A stretch of 64,000 nucleotides of DNA from CAVRAW01 sp963716135 (GTDB lineage Bacteria; Planctomycetota; Planctomycetia; Pirellulales; JADZDJ01), in NCBI GenBank assembly GCA_963716135.1, contig OY970289.1:2604001-2668000 (forward strand). Reading direction: 5' to 3'. Below the pieces are notes generated by a model. That model saw only the letters and a program-made list of their open reading frames with translations. It ran no database searches and was not told the DNA's origin. Shown piece after piece: positions 17,245-24,548 of this stretch (the stretch's first letter is position 1; the number at the start of each line of letters is the position of its first letter). The translations under genes were made by a program, and so were the position numbers.

Positions 17245-17514
17245 GTGATTATCGGCCGCGTGGTCGGTGAAATTTATTCGACGATCAACCATCCCGATTA
17301 CGACAATCGTCGGTTGCTGATCGTCGATCGGCTCGACCTGAAAGACAAACCGGCGGGCGGCTATCTGATTGCCGTCGCCGCGGTGGATGCCGGCGTCGGC
17401 GAGCGTGTACTGGTCAATGACGAAGGCAACGGGGCCCGGCAGATTGTCGGACTCCCCCAAGCGCCAATCCGCTCGGTCGTCGTGGGAGTCGTCGATTCCG
17501 TGGATATCGATTAA
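17245..17514 (+). CDS. BMC-P pentameric vertex protein 3
   Basis: 89 residues of the EutN/CcmL family: MIIGRVVGEIYSTINHPDYD, LLIVDRLDLKDKPAGGYLIA, VDAGVGERVLVNDEGNGARQ, and the terminal VVVGVVDSVDID. GTG start with GAGGAG upstream inside the previous gene. It is the last gene of the operon and overlaps the end of the convergent ATP-grasp gene by four bases, leaving no room for a separate terminator. Confidence 0.93.
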   Translation: MIIGRVVGEIYSTINHPDYDNRRLLIVDRLDLKDKPAGGYLIAVAAVDAGVGERVLVNDEGNGARQIVGLPQAPIRSVVVGVVDSVDID

Positions 17515-18906
17515 GGCTGTCGCGAACTTCCCAGTACGGTCAGCAATCCGCCGCCTTGCATCACGTTGACCACGGGGCTGCGACTGGCGCGGCCGACGAA
17601 CGCTGCCCCGCCGGCGGAATGATAACCGCCATACACGGAGAATACCTCTTCGGGCTCAAATCGTCCGGATTCATTCACGCGGCAAGTTCTCCGCCGTGGA
17701 ATGGGGATGAACTCCTGAACGATCCACGTGTTCGGCGTTTGGATGGCGTCGTTGAGGACGTGTTCCCATTCCGATGGTGATGTCACACAGCCGATGGTGA
17801 CCCCTTGGCCGCCGCAACTGCGGTTGGGCTTCATGACGAGTGTTTCGCGGTTGCGACGGACATGATCGTGCAAATCGACTAGCTTGCCACCGGCATCGCT
17901 TGTCTTGCGTTCGGAAATCAGGCGCGTCCAAGGCACGTGGCGGGCGATCATCTGTCGCTCGTCGGCGGTGAGCAACTCGGCGAATTCTTCGCTTCCCAGC
18001 GCCTCCCACAAACTTTTGTGATCGAGTTCGCCGAAGGGGCTCGACAACAATTTGCCTTGGCGGGCTGCCGCGCAGGCCGGATACGTCGCCGCCGGCGGTT
18101 TCCAGATCGGCCAGATCGCGCAGCTCAATGTTGCGGTAGACGACGTCGAACGAGTCGGGATTGAGTTTTCGCGCATCGACGCACTGTGTTTCGATGCCGC
18201 GCTTGCAAAGGAACTTCCTGAGCGATTCGGCTTCGGTGATGCCGGTGGTGAAATCCTGGTTCTCGGCAATGGCGACGTGCTGGAGCCGCCGGCCCAAGTG
18301 GACTGCGTGATCTTTGAGCGCGGCTTCGAGGACGCGCCGCGAATCTTCCCCCGCTGCCGTAAATTGTTTGATGCCGATTTCGAGGAGTGACGCAAACGAT
18401 ACGGCATAGGCCGCTGCGGCGTAGTGGATGCCGCCTACGTCGACCGAGTTGACTTCGAACAGTTTGAAATTATTGGCGTCCGCGTCGGCCGAAACATTCA
18501 TCGCAAAATCCCAACGATGGAACATGCGCTCGGGCGGATTGCCCGGGGCGGAGCCGGCCAGCCGCAGCCAATCGGCTTCGTATGGTTCCAGCGGCAGGAC
18601 CCGCTGTAAGGCGGCACTACTGAGCCAGGCGGCTGCCACCTTGGCTGCCGCTGCCGCCAGCGCTTCGAATGCGCGATGCAGTTCGCGGACCTGCTGCGCC
18701 GAGAAAATTGCCGGTGCCGGCGTGATGGGAATGAAAATCCGCGTGCCGTCGTCCTTGATGTAATCCAGGTCGGTTGTGGAGCTCTTGTAGGCGACGCCGT
18801 CGAGAAATCGGCTGACTTCGTCGGGAGTCAATCCGATCAGTTTCTGCACGATTTTCTCGTCGGCCGAAGTGCAATCCAACGGGCCAAGTTGTGGCTGATC
18901 GGGCAT
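17511..18906 (-). CDS. ATP-grasp-like protein (one frameshift)
   Basis: About 464 residues after joining two frames near 18055-18085. The N-terminal part has RMFHRWDFAMNVSADADANN, FKLFEVNSVDVGGIHYA and VVYRNIELRDLADLE. The C-terminal part has HVPWTRLISERKTSD, ETLVMKPNRSCGGQGVTIG (ATP-binding Lys and Gly-rich loop) and TWIVQEFIPIP. The pattern fits circularly permuted ATP-grasp ligases that make amide or peptide bonds, but the substrate cannot be read from the sequence. It converges on the microcompartment operon and may be unrelated to it. The start was placed at MPDQPQLGPLD (18906); an earlier ATG at 18963 exists. Confidence 0.65.
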
Positions 18907-19019
18907 GGAAGGCAAAGGTTGGCGAGGTACAACTCGGACAAGCACGGCGCTTGTCAGTGCCACCCACTATACTTAACTTATGCTGAACCGACATCGCTCG
19001 TAATTGTCTTCAAATTGCT

Positions 19020-19415
19020 ATGTCTCAAGCTCAATCAAACATCCCCGATTTCTCCAAAGGCGACGGCCTCTTGCCGGCGATCGCTCAGGATGCCGACACC
19101 GGCGAAGTGCTGATGATGGCGTGGATGAACGCCGAGAGTTATGCCCTAACGGTGGCTACCGGACAGGCGGTGTATTTCAGCCGATCGCGCGGCAAGTTGT
19201 GGCGCAAGGGGGAGGAAAGCGGCCACGTGCAGCAGGTCGAAGAGATTTACATCGATTGCGACGCCGACACGATCTTGCTCAAAGTGCGGCAAACCGGTCC
19301 GGCCTGCCACGAAGGTTATCGCAGTTGTTTCTTTCGCCGGCGCACGCCGGATGGCTACCAGGTCGTGTCCCAGCGGATGGCCGATCCGACTGCAATCTAT
19401 CGCCCTAAGTCCTAA
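19020..19415 (+). CDS. hisI: Phosphoribosyl-AMP cyclohydrolase
   Basis: 131 residues, the third step of histidine synthesis. Signature: LPAIAQDADTGEVLMMAWMN, AVYFSRSRGKLWRKGEESGH, IDCDADTILLKV (Asp-rich Mg site) and QTGPACHEGYRSCFFR (Zn Cys/His). The stand-alone form lacks the HisE pyrophosphohydrolase domain. No other his gene is nearby. Confidence 0.97.
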   Translation: MSQAQSNIPDFSKGDGLLPAIAQDADTGEVLMMAWMNAESYALTVATGQAVYFSRSRGKLWRKGEESGHVQQVEEIYIDCDADTILLKVRQTGPACHEGYRSCFFRRRTPDGYQVVSQRMADPTAIYRPKS

Positions 19416-19521
19416 GCGTTTGCCGATTAAAGTCCGTCAAACTCCCGACTTGGCGGCGCCAACAGCAAGCTATGTTTGAGGAGAAATCCGCGCGCCGGCA
19501 CCCGAGGGGCGGCAAACCGTC

Positions 19522-20436
19522 ATGCCTGGAATGTTTCGAAATCTTCCAATTATCGACAAGCTTTCGCGCTGGCCGCGCGGCTGGTTGTACACGTTTTTTG
19601 CCCTTGCGACGTTGGCCATTGCGATCGCCGATTGGCTGAGCGGCGAACGGTACACGATCTACGTCTTGTACTTTCCGATCGTGGCGCTTTGCTGTTGGCT
19701 GCTGGGTTTCCGGGCGGCGGTGATTTTATCGTTCGCCAGTTCCATCCTGTGGATTGTCGACGACGTGGTGTCGCCGCCCGATCCGATTCCGTATCTGGCG
19801 AAATACTGGCAGGCGAGCACGCGATTTGCCGTGTTCGTCGCCTTCGCCTATGCGTTGAATCGGTTGCATCGGGCGATGCGGCGCGAATATCAGTTGAGCC
19901 ATTTCGACGAGCTGACCGGGGCGGCAAATCGGGCTTCGCTGTTCTCCGGCGGGCCGCGCGACTTGGCGCGCTGCCGGCGCAACGGCCAACCGCTGACCTG
20001 CATCTTTCTGGATTTGGACGATTTCAAGAAAGTGAACGACCGTTGCGGGCATGCCGAAGGAGATCGCGTGCTTGTGGCGGTGGCCCATTGTCTGCGGGAG
20101 ACAACTCGCGAGAGCGATCTGGTGGCCCGGATCGGCGGCGATGAATTCGTGATTCTGGCGACCGAAATGAATTTCGAGTCGGCCCGATCGTTCACTGCGA
20201 GGCTGCAATCGAATTTGCACAAAGCTATGGCCAACGGCGGCTGGCCGGTGACGTTCAGCATTGGCGCCGCCACCTATAATGTGCCGCCGGGTTCGATCGA
20301 CGAACTGATCAAAACCGCCGACGATTTGATGTACAGCGTGAAGCGCATTCAGAAAAATTCGGTGCGGCATTCACTGGTGGACGAGATTCCTGCCGACCAC
20401 GGCTCTTCGGAATTCCAAGTGTGCCTGCACACTTGA
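19522..20436 (+). CDS. Membrane-anchored diguanylate cyclase
   Basis: 304 residues. About 120 N-terminal residues form several membrane helices (WLYTFFALATLAIAIADWL; YVLYFPIVALCCWLLGF; AAVILSFASSILWIVDDVV). The GGDEF domain follows: DELTGAANRAS, FLDLDDFKKVND, and an intact active site ARIGGDEFVILA, with an RESD inhibitory-site motif five residues before GGDEF. It should therefore make cyclic di-GMP and be product-inhibited. c-di-GMP commonly controls exopolysaccharide production, but no direct link to the EPS genes here is visible. Confidence 0.93.
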   Translation: MPGMFRNLPIIDKLSRWPRGWLYTFFALATLAIAIADWLSGERYTIYVLYFPIVALCCWLLGFRAAVILSFASSILWIVDDVVSPPDPIPYLAKYWQASTRFAVFVAFAYALNRLHRAMRREYQLSHFDELTGAANRASLFSGGPRDLARCRRNGQPLTCIFLDLDDFKKVNDRCGHAEGDRVLVAVAHCLRETTRESDLVARIGGDEFVILATEMNFESARSFTARLQSNLHKAMANGGWPVTFSIGAATYNVPPGSIDELIKTADDLMYSVKRIQKNSVRHSLVDEIPADHGSSEFQVCLHT

Positions 20437-20440
20437 AAGC

Positions 20441-20537
20441 GAATGACCAATGACCAAGCACCAATGACCAACTAACGCTGCGCCAAATTCATTGGTCATT
20501 GGGATTTGGTCATTGGTCATTCTTCACCTGGTCATTC
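20441..20537. repeat. Inverted array of GACCAATGACCAA units
   Basis: The left arm (20441-20472) and right arm (20488-20522, with a further unit to 20537) are reverse-complementary arrays of AATGACC/GGTCATT. The array lies between the convergent diguanylate cyclase and thioesterase genes and runs into the thioesterase, coding its last residues (PNDQVKNDQ). Confidence 0.85.
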
Positions 20538-20917
20538 GGCAACAGCCAATCGGGGATTCTCTTCGGCTTGCCGCTGCGATCGACGCAGGCCACGATCGAA
20601 CGACCTCGCGCCAGCAGTTCGTCGCCGCGGAAGACTTCGTATTGATGCGAGATCCGCGCGCCTTTAGCTTTGACGACGGTGGTGCGCAGCGTCAGCAAAT
20701 CATCGAAGGCCGCCGGCAGAAAATATTCGCAGCCAATCTCGGCCACCACCAGCATGTAGCCGGCTGCTTCGACCTGGCCGTAGCTCATCCCCGAGGCCCG
20801 CAATAGTTCTGTGCGCCCCATTTCGAAGTAGGTGAAATAGTTGGCATGGTGCAGGCGACCTTGAGCGTCGGTTTCCTGGTAGCGGACGCGGATTTGGAGG
20901 TCGTGGTGGGAAAGCAT
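20510..20917 (-). CDS. Acyl-CoA thioesterase, 4-hydroxybenzoyl-CoA thioesterase/YbgC family
   Basis: 135 residues, single hot-dog fold. The active-site signature RYQETDAQGRLHHANYFTYFE is present near residues 11-30, with Asp and His in their expected places. FDDLLTLRTTVVKAKGARIS continues the fold. Substrates in this family range from aromatic to short-chain acyl-CoA. The last eight or nine residues come from the intergenic repeat, so the natural end may once have been earlier. Confidence 0.88.
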   Translation of the reverse strand: MLSHHDLQIRVRYQETDAQGRLHHANYFTYFEMGRTELLRASGMSYGQVEAAGYMLVVAEIGCEYFLPAAFDDLLTLRTTVVKAKGARISHQYEVFRGDELLARGRSIVACVDRSGKPKRIPDWLLPNDQVKNDQ

Positions 20918-20929
20918 GCGGCCAGGCGG

Positions 20930-21006
20930 GTTGGTGAGTACGTGAGTAAGTACGAGGCAGAGATTTTACATGCGGCCGGACGTCTTACCTACTCACCTAC
21001 TAACGT
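20930..21006. repeat. Inverted array of GTGAGTA units
   Basis: The left arm near 20930-20953 (GTGAGTACGTGAGTAAGTAC) and the right arm near 20982-21006 (CTTACCTACTCACCTACTAA) are approximate reverse complements. The array lies in the divergent spacer between the thioesterase and the ACT-domain gene. A single-arm relative (CACTACTCACCTAACTCAC) is seen near 14145. Confidence 0.7.
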
Positions 21007-21125
21007 GCTCATGGTTTGCCCGGCCGGCCGCTCATTGACGGAACATTGTAGCTGCCCTATATTTTCAGGCGTTTGGCGTCGCTTTTCGACACGGCCCTCC
21101 CCTCCAATGCCGCGGCAGGCTACGC

Positions 21126-21617
21126 ATGAGTTTCGGCGAAGGGATTGACACCGAATTTGCCACCGCGCGCGGGCGGAACTATCCCTCCATCCGCCAGTTC
21201 ACTGTGTTTTTGGAAAACCGGGTGGGGCAGCTCCTGGAAGTGGTGCGGCGATTCGAGGGGAGCCGGGTGAAGATCGTCGCCCTGTCGATCACCAATTCGG
21301 CCGAGTGCGCCTTTGTGCGTTTCCTTCTTAGCCATCCGGAACAGGGGCGCGAAATTCTGGAGCGCGCCGGCCTGGCGATGATCGAAAGCGATCTGATCGG
21401 CGTGGAGCTTCCGGTAGGCCATCAGCCTTTGCTGCAAGTCTGCACGGCATTGTTGCAGGCCGAGGTGAACATCGTTCAGGCTTATCCGCTGATGCTGCGT
21501 CCGCACGGCCGGCCCGCCGTGGCTCTGATGGTCGACAACATCGAGATGGGCCTGGAAACGCTGGCCAGCAAAGGCTTCAACATGATCACCGAGGCCGATC
21601 TGGCGGAAGATGAGTGA
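21126..21617 (+). CDS. ACT-domain protein
   Basis: 163 residues with a tandem ACT arrangement: IRQFTVFLENRVGQLLEVVR begins the first domain and LLQVCTALLQAEVNIVQAYP the second. ACT domains bind amino acids or similar ligands and regulate enzymes. There is no attached catalytic domain, so it probably acts as a sensor or regulatory subunit. The gene overlaps the following CPBP protease by eight bases, suggesting joint translation. Confidence 0.85.
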   Translation: MSFGEGIDTEFATARGRNYPSIRQFTVFLENRVGQLLEVVRRFEGSRVKIVALSITNSAECAFVRFLLSHPEQGREILERAGLAMIESDLIGVELPVGHQPLLQVCTALLQAEVNIVQAYPLMLRPHGRPAVALMVDNIEMGLETLASKGFNMITEADLAEDE

Positions 21618-22332
21618 AGGGCGCGCTCGTTTCGAAGGGCTGGTTCTGCTGTTCGCGCTGGTGTATCCGTCGCTGTTGACGTTGGTTTATTTCGTTTGGC
21701 TGGCGGGCCACTCTTCTTCGCTGCAACAGGCGGCTTATGGAATTGGAAAGGCGATGCAGTTTGCATTGCCGCTGGTTTGGGCCGGGTTGATTTGCCGGGA
21801 ATCGCTGCGCTGGCCGGCATTCAATCGGCGCGGCTTGGCTGCCGGAATCGGATTGGGCGCGCTGATTGTCGGAGGAATGTTCGTTTTATATTTTGGGTGG
21901 TTCAAATCGGCGGGCACGTTTGCCGCGGCCGGCGGCGAGATGCTTCAGCGACTTAGTGGCATCGGCGTTACGAGCCCCGTGATTTACGGCGGCGTGGCGC
22001 TGTTTTATTCACTGATTCACTCGCTGCTGGAAGAATATTATTGGCGCTGGTTTGTGTTTGGACGGTTGAATCGGCTTGTTGCTCTTGCGCCGGCAATTGT
22101 CGTTTCCAGCATCGCCTTCATGGCGCATCACGTGATTGTTCTGGGGCTGTATTTCGGCTGGACGAATCCCTGGACGTGGTTTTTCTCGGCGGCTACCGCA
22201 GTCGGCGGAGGATTTTGGGCGTGGCTGTACCAGCGAAGCGGCTCGATCTATGGGCCCTGGGCCAGCCATCTGCTGGTCGATGCCGGGATTTTCGCCATCG
22301 GCTACGATCTTATGCGCGCCGCGGCGCAATAG
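21610..22332 (+). CDS. CPBP-family intramembrane metalloprotease
   Basis: 240 residues, about seven membrane helices. Active-site motifs of the CAAX/ABI (CPBP) family: LLEEYYWRWFVFGRL (EExxxR), FMAHHVIVLG (His), and SHLLVDAG (His/Asp). Bacterial members include putative bacteriocin-protection and membrane-processing proteases. Overlap with the ACT gene argues for a shared transcript; the substrate is unknown. Confidence 0.88.
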   Translation: MSEGRARFEGLVLLFALVYPSLLTLVYFVWLAGHSSSLQQAAYGIGKAMQFALPLVWAGLICRESLRWPAFNRRGLAAGIGLGALIVGGMFVLYFGWFKSAGTFAAAGGEMLQRLSGIGVTSPVIYGGVALFYSLIHSLLEEYYWRWFVFGRLNRLVALAPAIVVSSIAFMAHHVIVLGLYFGWTNPWTWFFSAATAVGGGFWAWLYQRSGSIYGPWASHLLVDAGIFAIGYDLMRAAAQ

Positions 22333-22339
22333 GCGCATG

Positions 22340-22364
22340 AAAAAACCCGACCGGCATGGTCGGG
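22340..22364 (-). terminator. Rho-independent terminator of the infC-rpmI-rplT operon
   Basis: Read on the minus strand, a perfect 7-bp stem (22358-22364 with 22346-22352) and 5-base loop are followed by six U (22345-22340). It begins 12 bases after the rplT stop. Confidence 0.9.
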
Positions 22365-22375
22365 CTATATGCAGA

Positions 22376-22735
22376 TTACTTCACGCCCAGCGCCGATTTG
22401 ACCAGCGTTACGACGCCGTCGAAGGCCGCCGGGTCGGCGATGGCCAATTCGGAGAGCGTTTTGCGGTCCAGTTCGATTTTGGCCTTGGCCAGCCCGTTGA
22501 TGAATTGCCCGTAGCGTAGACCGCGTTCACGCACAGCGGCATTGATGCGGATGATCCACAGGCTGCGCAGGTCGCGGCGACGGTGCCGGCGATCGCGGAA
22601 AGCATAGACGCCGCTGCGAACCAATGTTTCCGTGGCGGTGCGGAGCAGTTTGCGACGACCGCCGACAAAGCCCTTCACCTTGCGGAAGAGTCGCTTCTTG
22701 GCACGGTTTCGAGGGACGGCGCTAGTGGTACGCAT
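22376..22735 (-). CDS. rplT: 50S ribosomal protein L20
   Basis: 119 residues, standard length. Typical sequence: NRAKKRLFRKVKGFVGGRRK, AFRDRRHRRRDLRSLWIIRI and NGLAKAKIELDRKTLSELA. It binds 23S rRNA early in assembly and in many bacteria represses its own operon. Last gene of infC-rpmI-rplT, followed by a strong terminator. Confidence 0.98.
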   Translation of the reverse strand: MRTTSAVPRNRAKKRLFRKVKGFVGGRRKLLRTATETLVRSGVYAFRDRRHRRRDLRSLWIIRINAAVRERGLRYGQFINGLAKAKIELDRKTLSELAIADPAAFDGVVTLVKSALGVK

Positions 22736-22746
22736 GATGACGCTAC

Positions 22747-22765
22747 CCCCGGGCCAAGCCCGGGG
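22747..22765. repeat. GC-rich hairpin in the rpmI-rplT spacer
   Basis: Perfect 8-bp stem (22747-22754/22758-22765) with three-base loop, read on the minus strand as TAGCCCCGGGC followed by its complement. It fills the short spacer between rpmI and rplT. The same TAGCCCCGG start occurs in another hairpin at 35443, so it is probably a dispersed repeat rather than an L20 operator, though it could affect L20 expression. Confidence 0.65.
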
Positions 22766-22773
22766 CTAAATGA

Positions 22774-22977
22774 TTACGAACTGTTTCCGGCCAGGGCGGC
22801 GATGATGCGGGCGGTGTCGGGAGGCGCCAAGACGCCGGTGCGGCGCAAATGGCGGATGCGCTTTTGCGTCATGCGGCTGTTCAAGTGGCTGGTGCCGGCG
22901 CGGCGGTGCTTCACCTTGTTCTTGGCCGTGGCGCGGAACCGCTTCTTCACGCCTTTGTGTGTTTTCATCTTCGGCAT
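22774..22977 (-). CDS. rpmI: 50S ribosomal protein L35
   Basis: 67 residues from MPKMKTHKGVKKRFRATAKN, the canonical start, so the ATG at 22977 is chosen over an in-frame one 15 codons upstream. HRRAGTSHLNSRMTQKRIRH completes the family pattern. It lies between infC and rplT. Confidence 0.97.
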   Translation of the reverse strand: MPKMKTHKGVKKRFRATAKNKVKHRRAGTSHLNSRMTQKRIRHLRRTGVLAPPDTARIIAALAGNSS

Positions 22978-23065
22978 CGGATTACCCTGGCGTCGACTGT
23001 TCCCGACTGGCGAAACCAACATGTTAACCGGTTTTTCCTAAAACCGAAAGGGCCGGTTCGCCCTT

Positions 23066-23566
23066 TCATTTCGGCACTAGCGTGCAGACGATGCGCTTGC
23101 CCTGCTGCATCGGAGGGGTCTCGAGTTTGCCGTCGGTGTCGAGCAATTCCAAAAGGCGCTTGAGCACGCGGTGGCCTTCTTCGATGTGGGCCAGTTCTCG
23201 GCCGCGGAACACCACCGAAACAATCACCTTGTCTTTGTGCTCCAGGAATCCGCGGGCCTGATTGACCTTGGTTTCGATGTCGTGATCGCCGGTCTTGGGG
23301 CGGATGCGGATTTCCTTGATTTTCACATGGTGCGAGTGCTGCTTGTGCGACTTCTTCTTCTGCTGGTACTTGAATTTGCCGAAATCCATGATTCGGCAAA
23401 CCGGCGGCTTTTCCGTGGGCGCCACCTCGACCAGGTCGAAGCCTTGTTCTCGGGCTGCCGCCAGTGCCGCCTCCGTGGCCAGCACGCCCAATTGTGTTCC
23501 GTCTGCTCCAATGACCCGCACTTGCGGGACGCGAATTTGGTCGTTGATGCGATGGTGCTTGTCGAT
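23066..23566 (-). CDS. infC: Translation initiation factor IF-3
   Basis: Prevents premature subunit joining and monitors start-codon choice. The N-domain begins IDKHHRINDQIRVPQVRVIG; then FDLVEVAPTEKPPVCRIMDF, the Lys-rich linker, and the C-domain EIRIRPKTGDHDIETKVNQA and VVFRGRELAHIEEGHRV. Start choice: an AUC codon at 23566 lies nine bases after GGAGG, the usual spacing, whereas the ATG at 23575 directly abuts the GGAGG. infC is known to use rare starts (AUU, AUC) for autoregulation, so AUC is preferred. A further ATG at 23626 would add a 20-residue N-terminus. Confidence 0.95.
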   Translation of the reverse strand: MDKHHRINDQIRVPQVRVIGADGTQLGVLATEAALAAAREQGFDLVEVAPTEKPPVCRIMDFGKFKYQQKKKSHKQHSHHVKIKEIRIRPKTGDHDIETKVNQARGFLEHKDKVIVSVVFRGRELAHIEEGHRVLKRLLELLDTDGKLETPPMQQGKRIVCTLVPK

Positions 23567-23835
23567 GGCTAGCATCCTCCGGGATGATTCAGGGGAACGT
23601 TTTGCGCTCTGGGCTGCCGTGGCCACGGCCGCCGCGCCGCACGAACCAGTGAGTATGCCCGCCGACAGCCTGCCAAGTCAACGGGTCTGCCGGTTTGTGG
23701 CCGTACGGCTGCGAATAGGTCCGGGCGGCGGCTTTGGGTGATCGCTTTTCATGGAGTTTCGCTCCATGCTACAATCGAATAGTCGGCCGCATGGCCCGAT
23801 AGTCAATCTTAGGGCGCTAAAATTTGGAGCTCTCC

Positions 23836-24138
23836 ATGGATCCTGCAGTGCAAGAAACAACCACCGAACAACCTTCCTGGCATTGGTTGGCCTACGTCAG
23901 TCCGGTGACTTCGATCATGGCGCTGACGATGTTTCTGGCGCAGGACCCCACCTCCTCGTTTGTGTACGTGGGGGTCAGCATCGTGTGCGGCATCGTGGGG
24001 CTGATCTTCATTTCCAAAGCTCCCAAACCCGTCTGGCCGCTGCTCTGCGTCGCCTGGGGCATTGGCTTTTCATGCTACGTGGGCTGGCTGGCTTACGGCT
24101 TGTCCATCGCGAAAGCCGCAGCTCAGGCCGCCGCCTAG
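23836..24138 (+). CDS. Small membrane protein, three helices
   Basis: About 100 residues starting MDPAVQETTTEQPSW, preceded by GGAG at good spacing. Three hydrophobic segments: WLAYVSPVTSIMALTMFLA, FVYVGVSIVCGIVGLIFIS and PLLCVAWGIGFSCYVGWLAY. No catalytic motif; family not recognised. Real coding is supported by the ribosome-binding site and clean membrane topology. Confidence 0.7.
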   Translation: MDPAVQETTTEQPSWHWLAYVSPVTSIMALTMFLAQDPTSSFVYVGVSIVCGIVGLIFISKAPKPVWPLLCVAWGIGFSCYVGWLAYGLSIAKAAAQAAA

Positions 24139-24190
24139 CCGTATTGGCCCGGTTCGTGCCGCCGTCGCGTTTTGGCGTTCTACCGTGTGC

Positions 24191-24445
24191 TTATTCTGCG
24201 CAAGGCCGAACCAAATACAGCGCGACGCAAGGCACCAGGCAAAACAGCAGGTTGCCGAGCTTGTACAGCGCGATGCCGGCGTAATTCACGGCATCGAACT
24301 CTTCTACCGAAACCCGACTCCAGTTTCGGTTAAAATCGTACATCCAATCGTGCCCCAGCCAGACCGCTAGAAACCACACGATCACGAGTATGAAGTTGAT
24401 CAAAGTGCACCAAAGAAGTGTTCTGCGGATCGTCTTAAGATTCAT
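24191..24445 (-). CDS. Small membrane protein, DUF6868-like
   Basis: 84 residues: MNLKTIRRTLLWCTLINFIL then a first membrane helix, a periplasmic stretch HDWMYDFNRNWSRVSVEEFD, and a second helix LGNLLFCLVPCVALYLV. The order helix, HDW...R.S.E.FD, helix matches the DUF6868 family as I remember it. Function unknown. Confidence 0.7.
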   Translation of the reverse strand: MNLKTIRRTLLWCTLINFILVIVWFLAVWLGHDWMYDFNRNWSRVSVEEFDAVNYAGIALYKLGNLLFCLVPCVALYLVRPCAE

Positions 24446-24548
24446 GGCGTGCTCCAAATTTGAGAAACGAACCCGTACGATTATCGCCACCGCGATCGCC
24501 GGTCGCTAAGCTTATTCTATTGCTCGACCGTCTCGCCGGGAGCGCACA

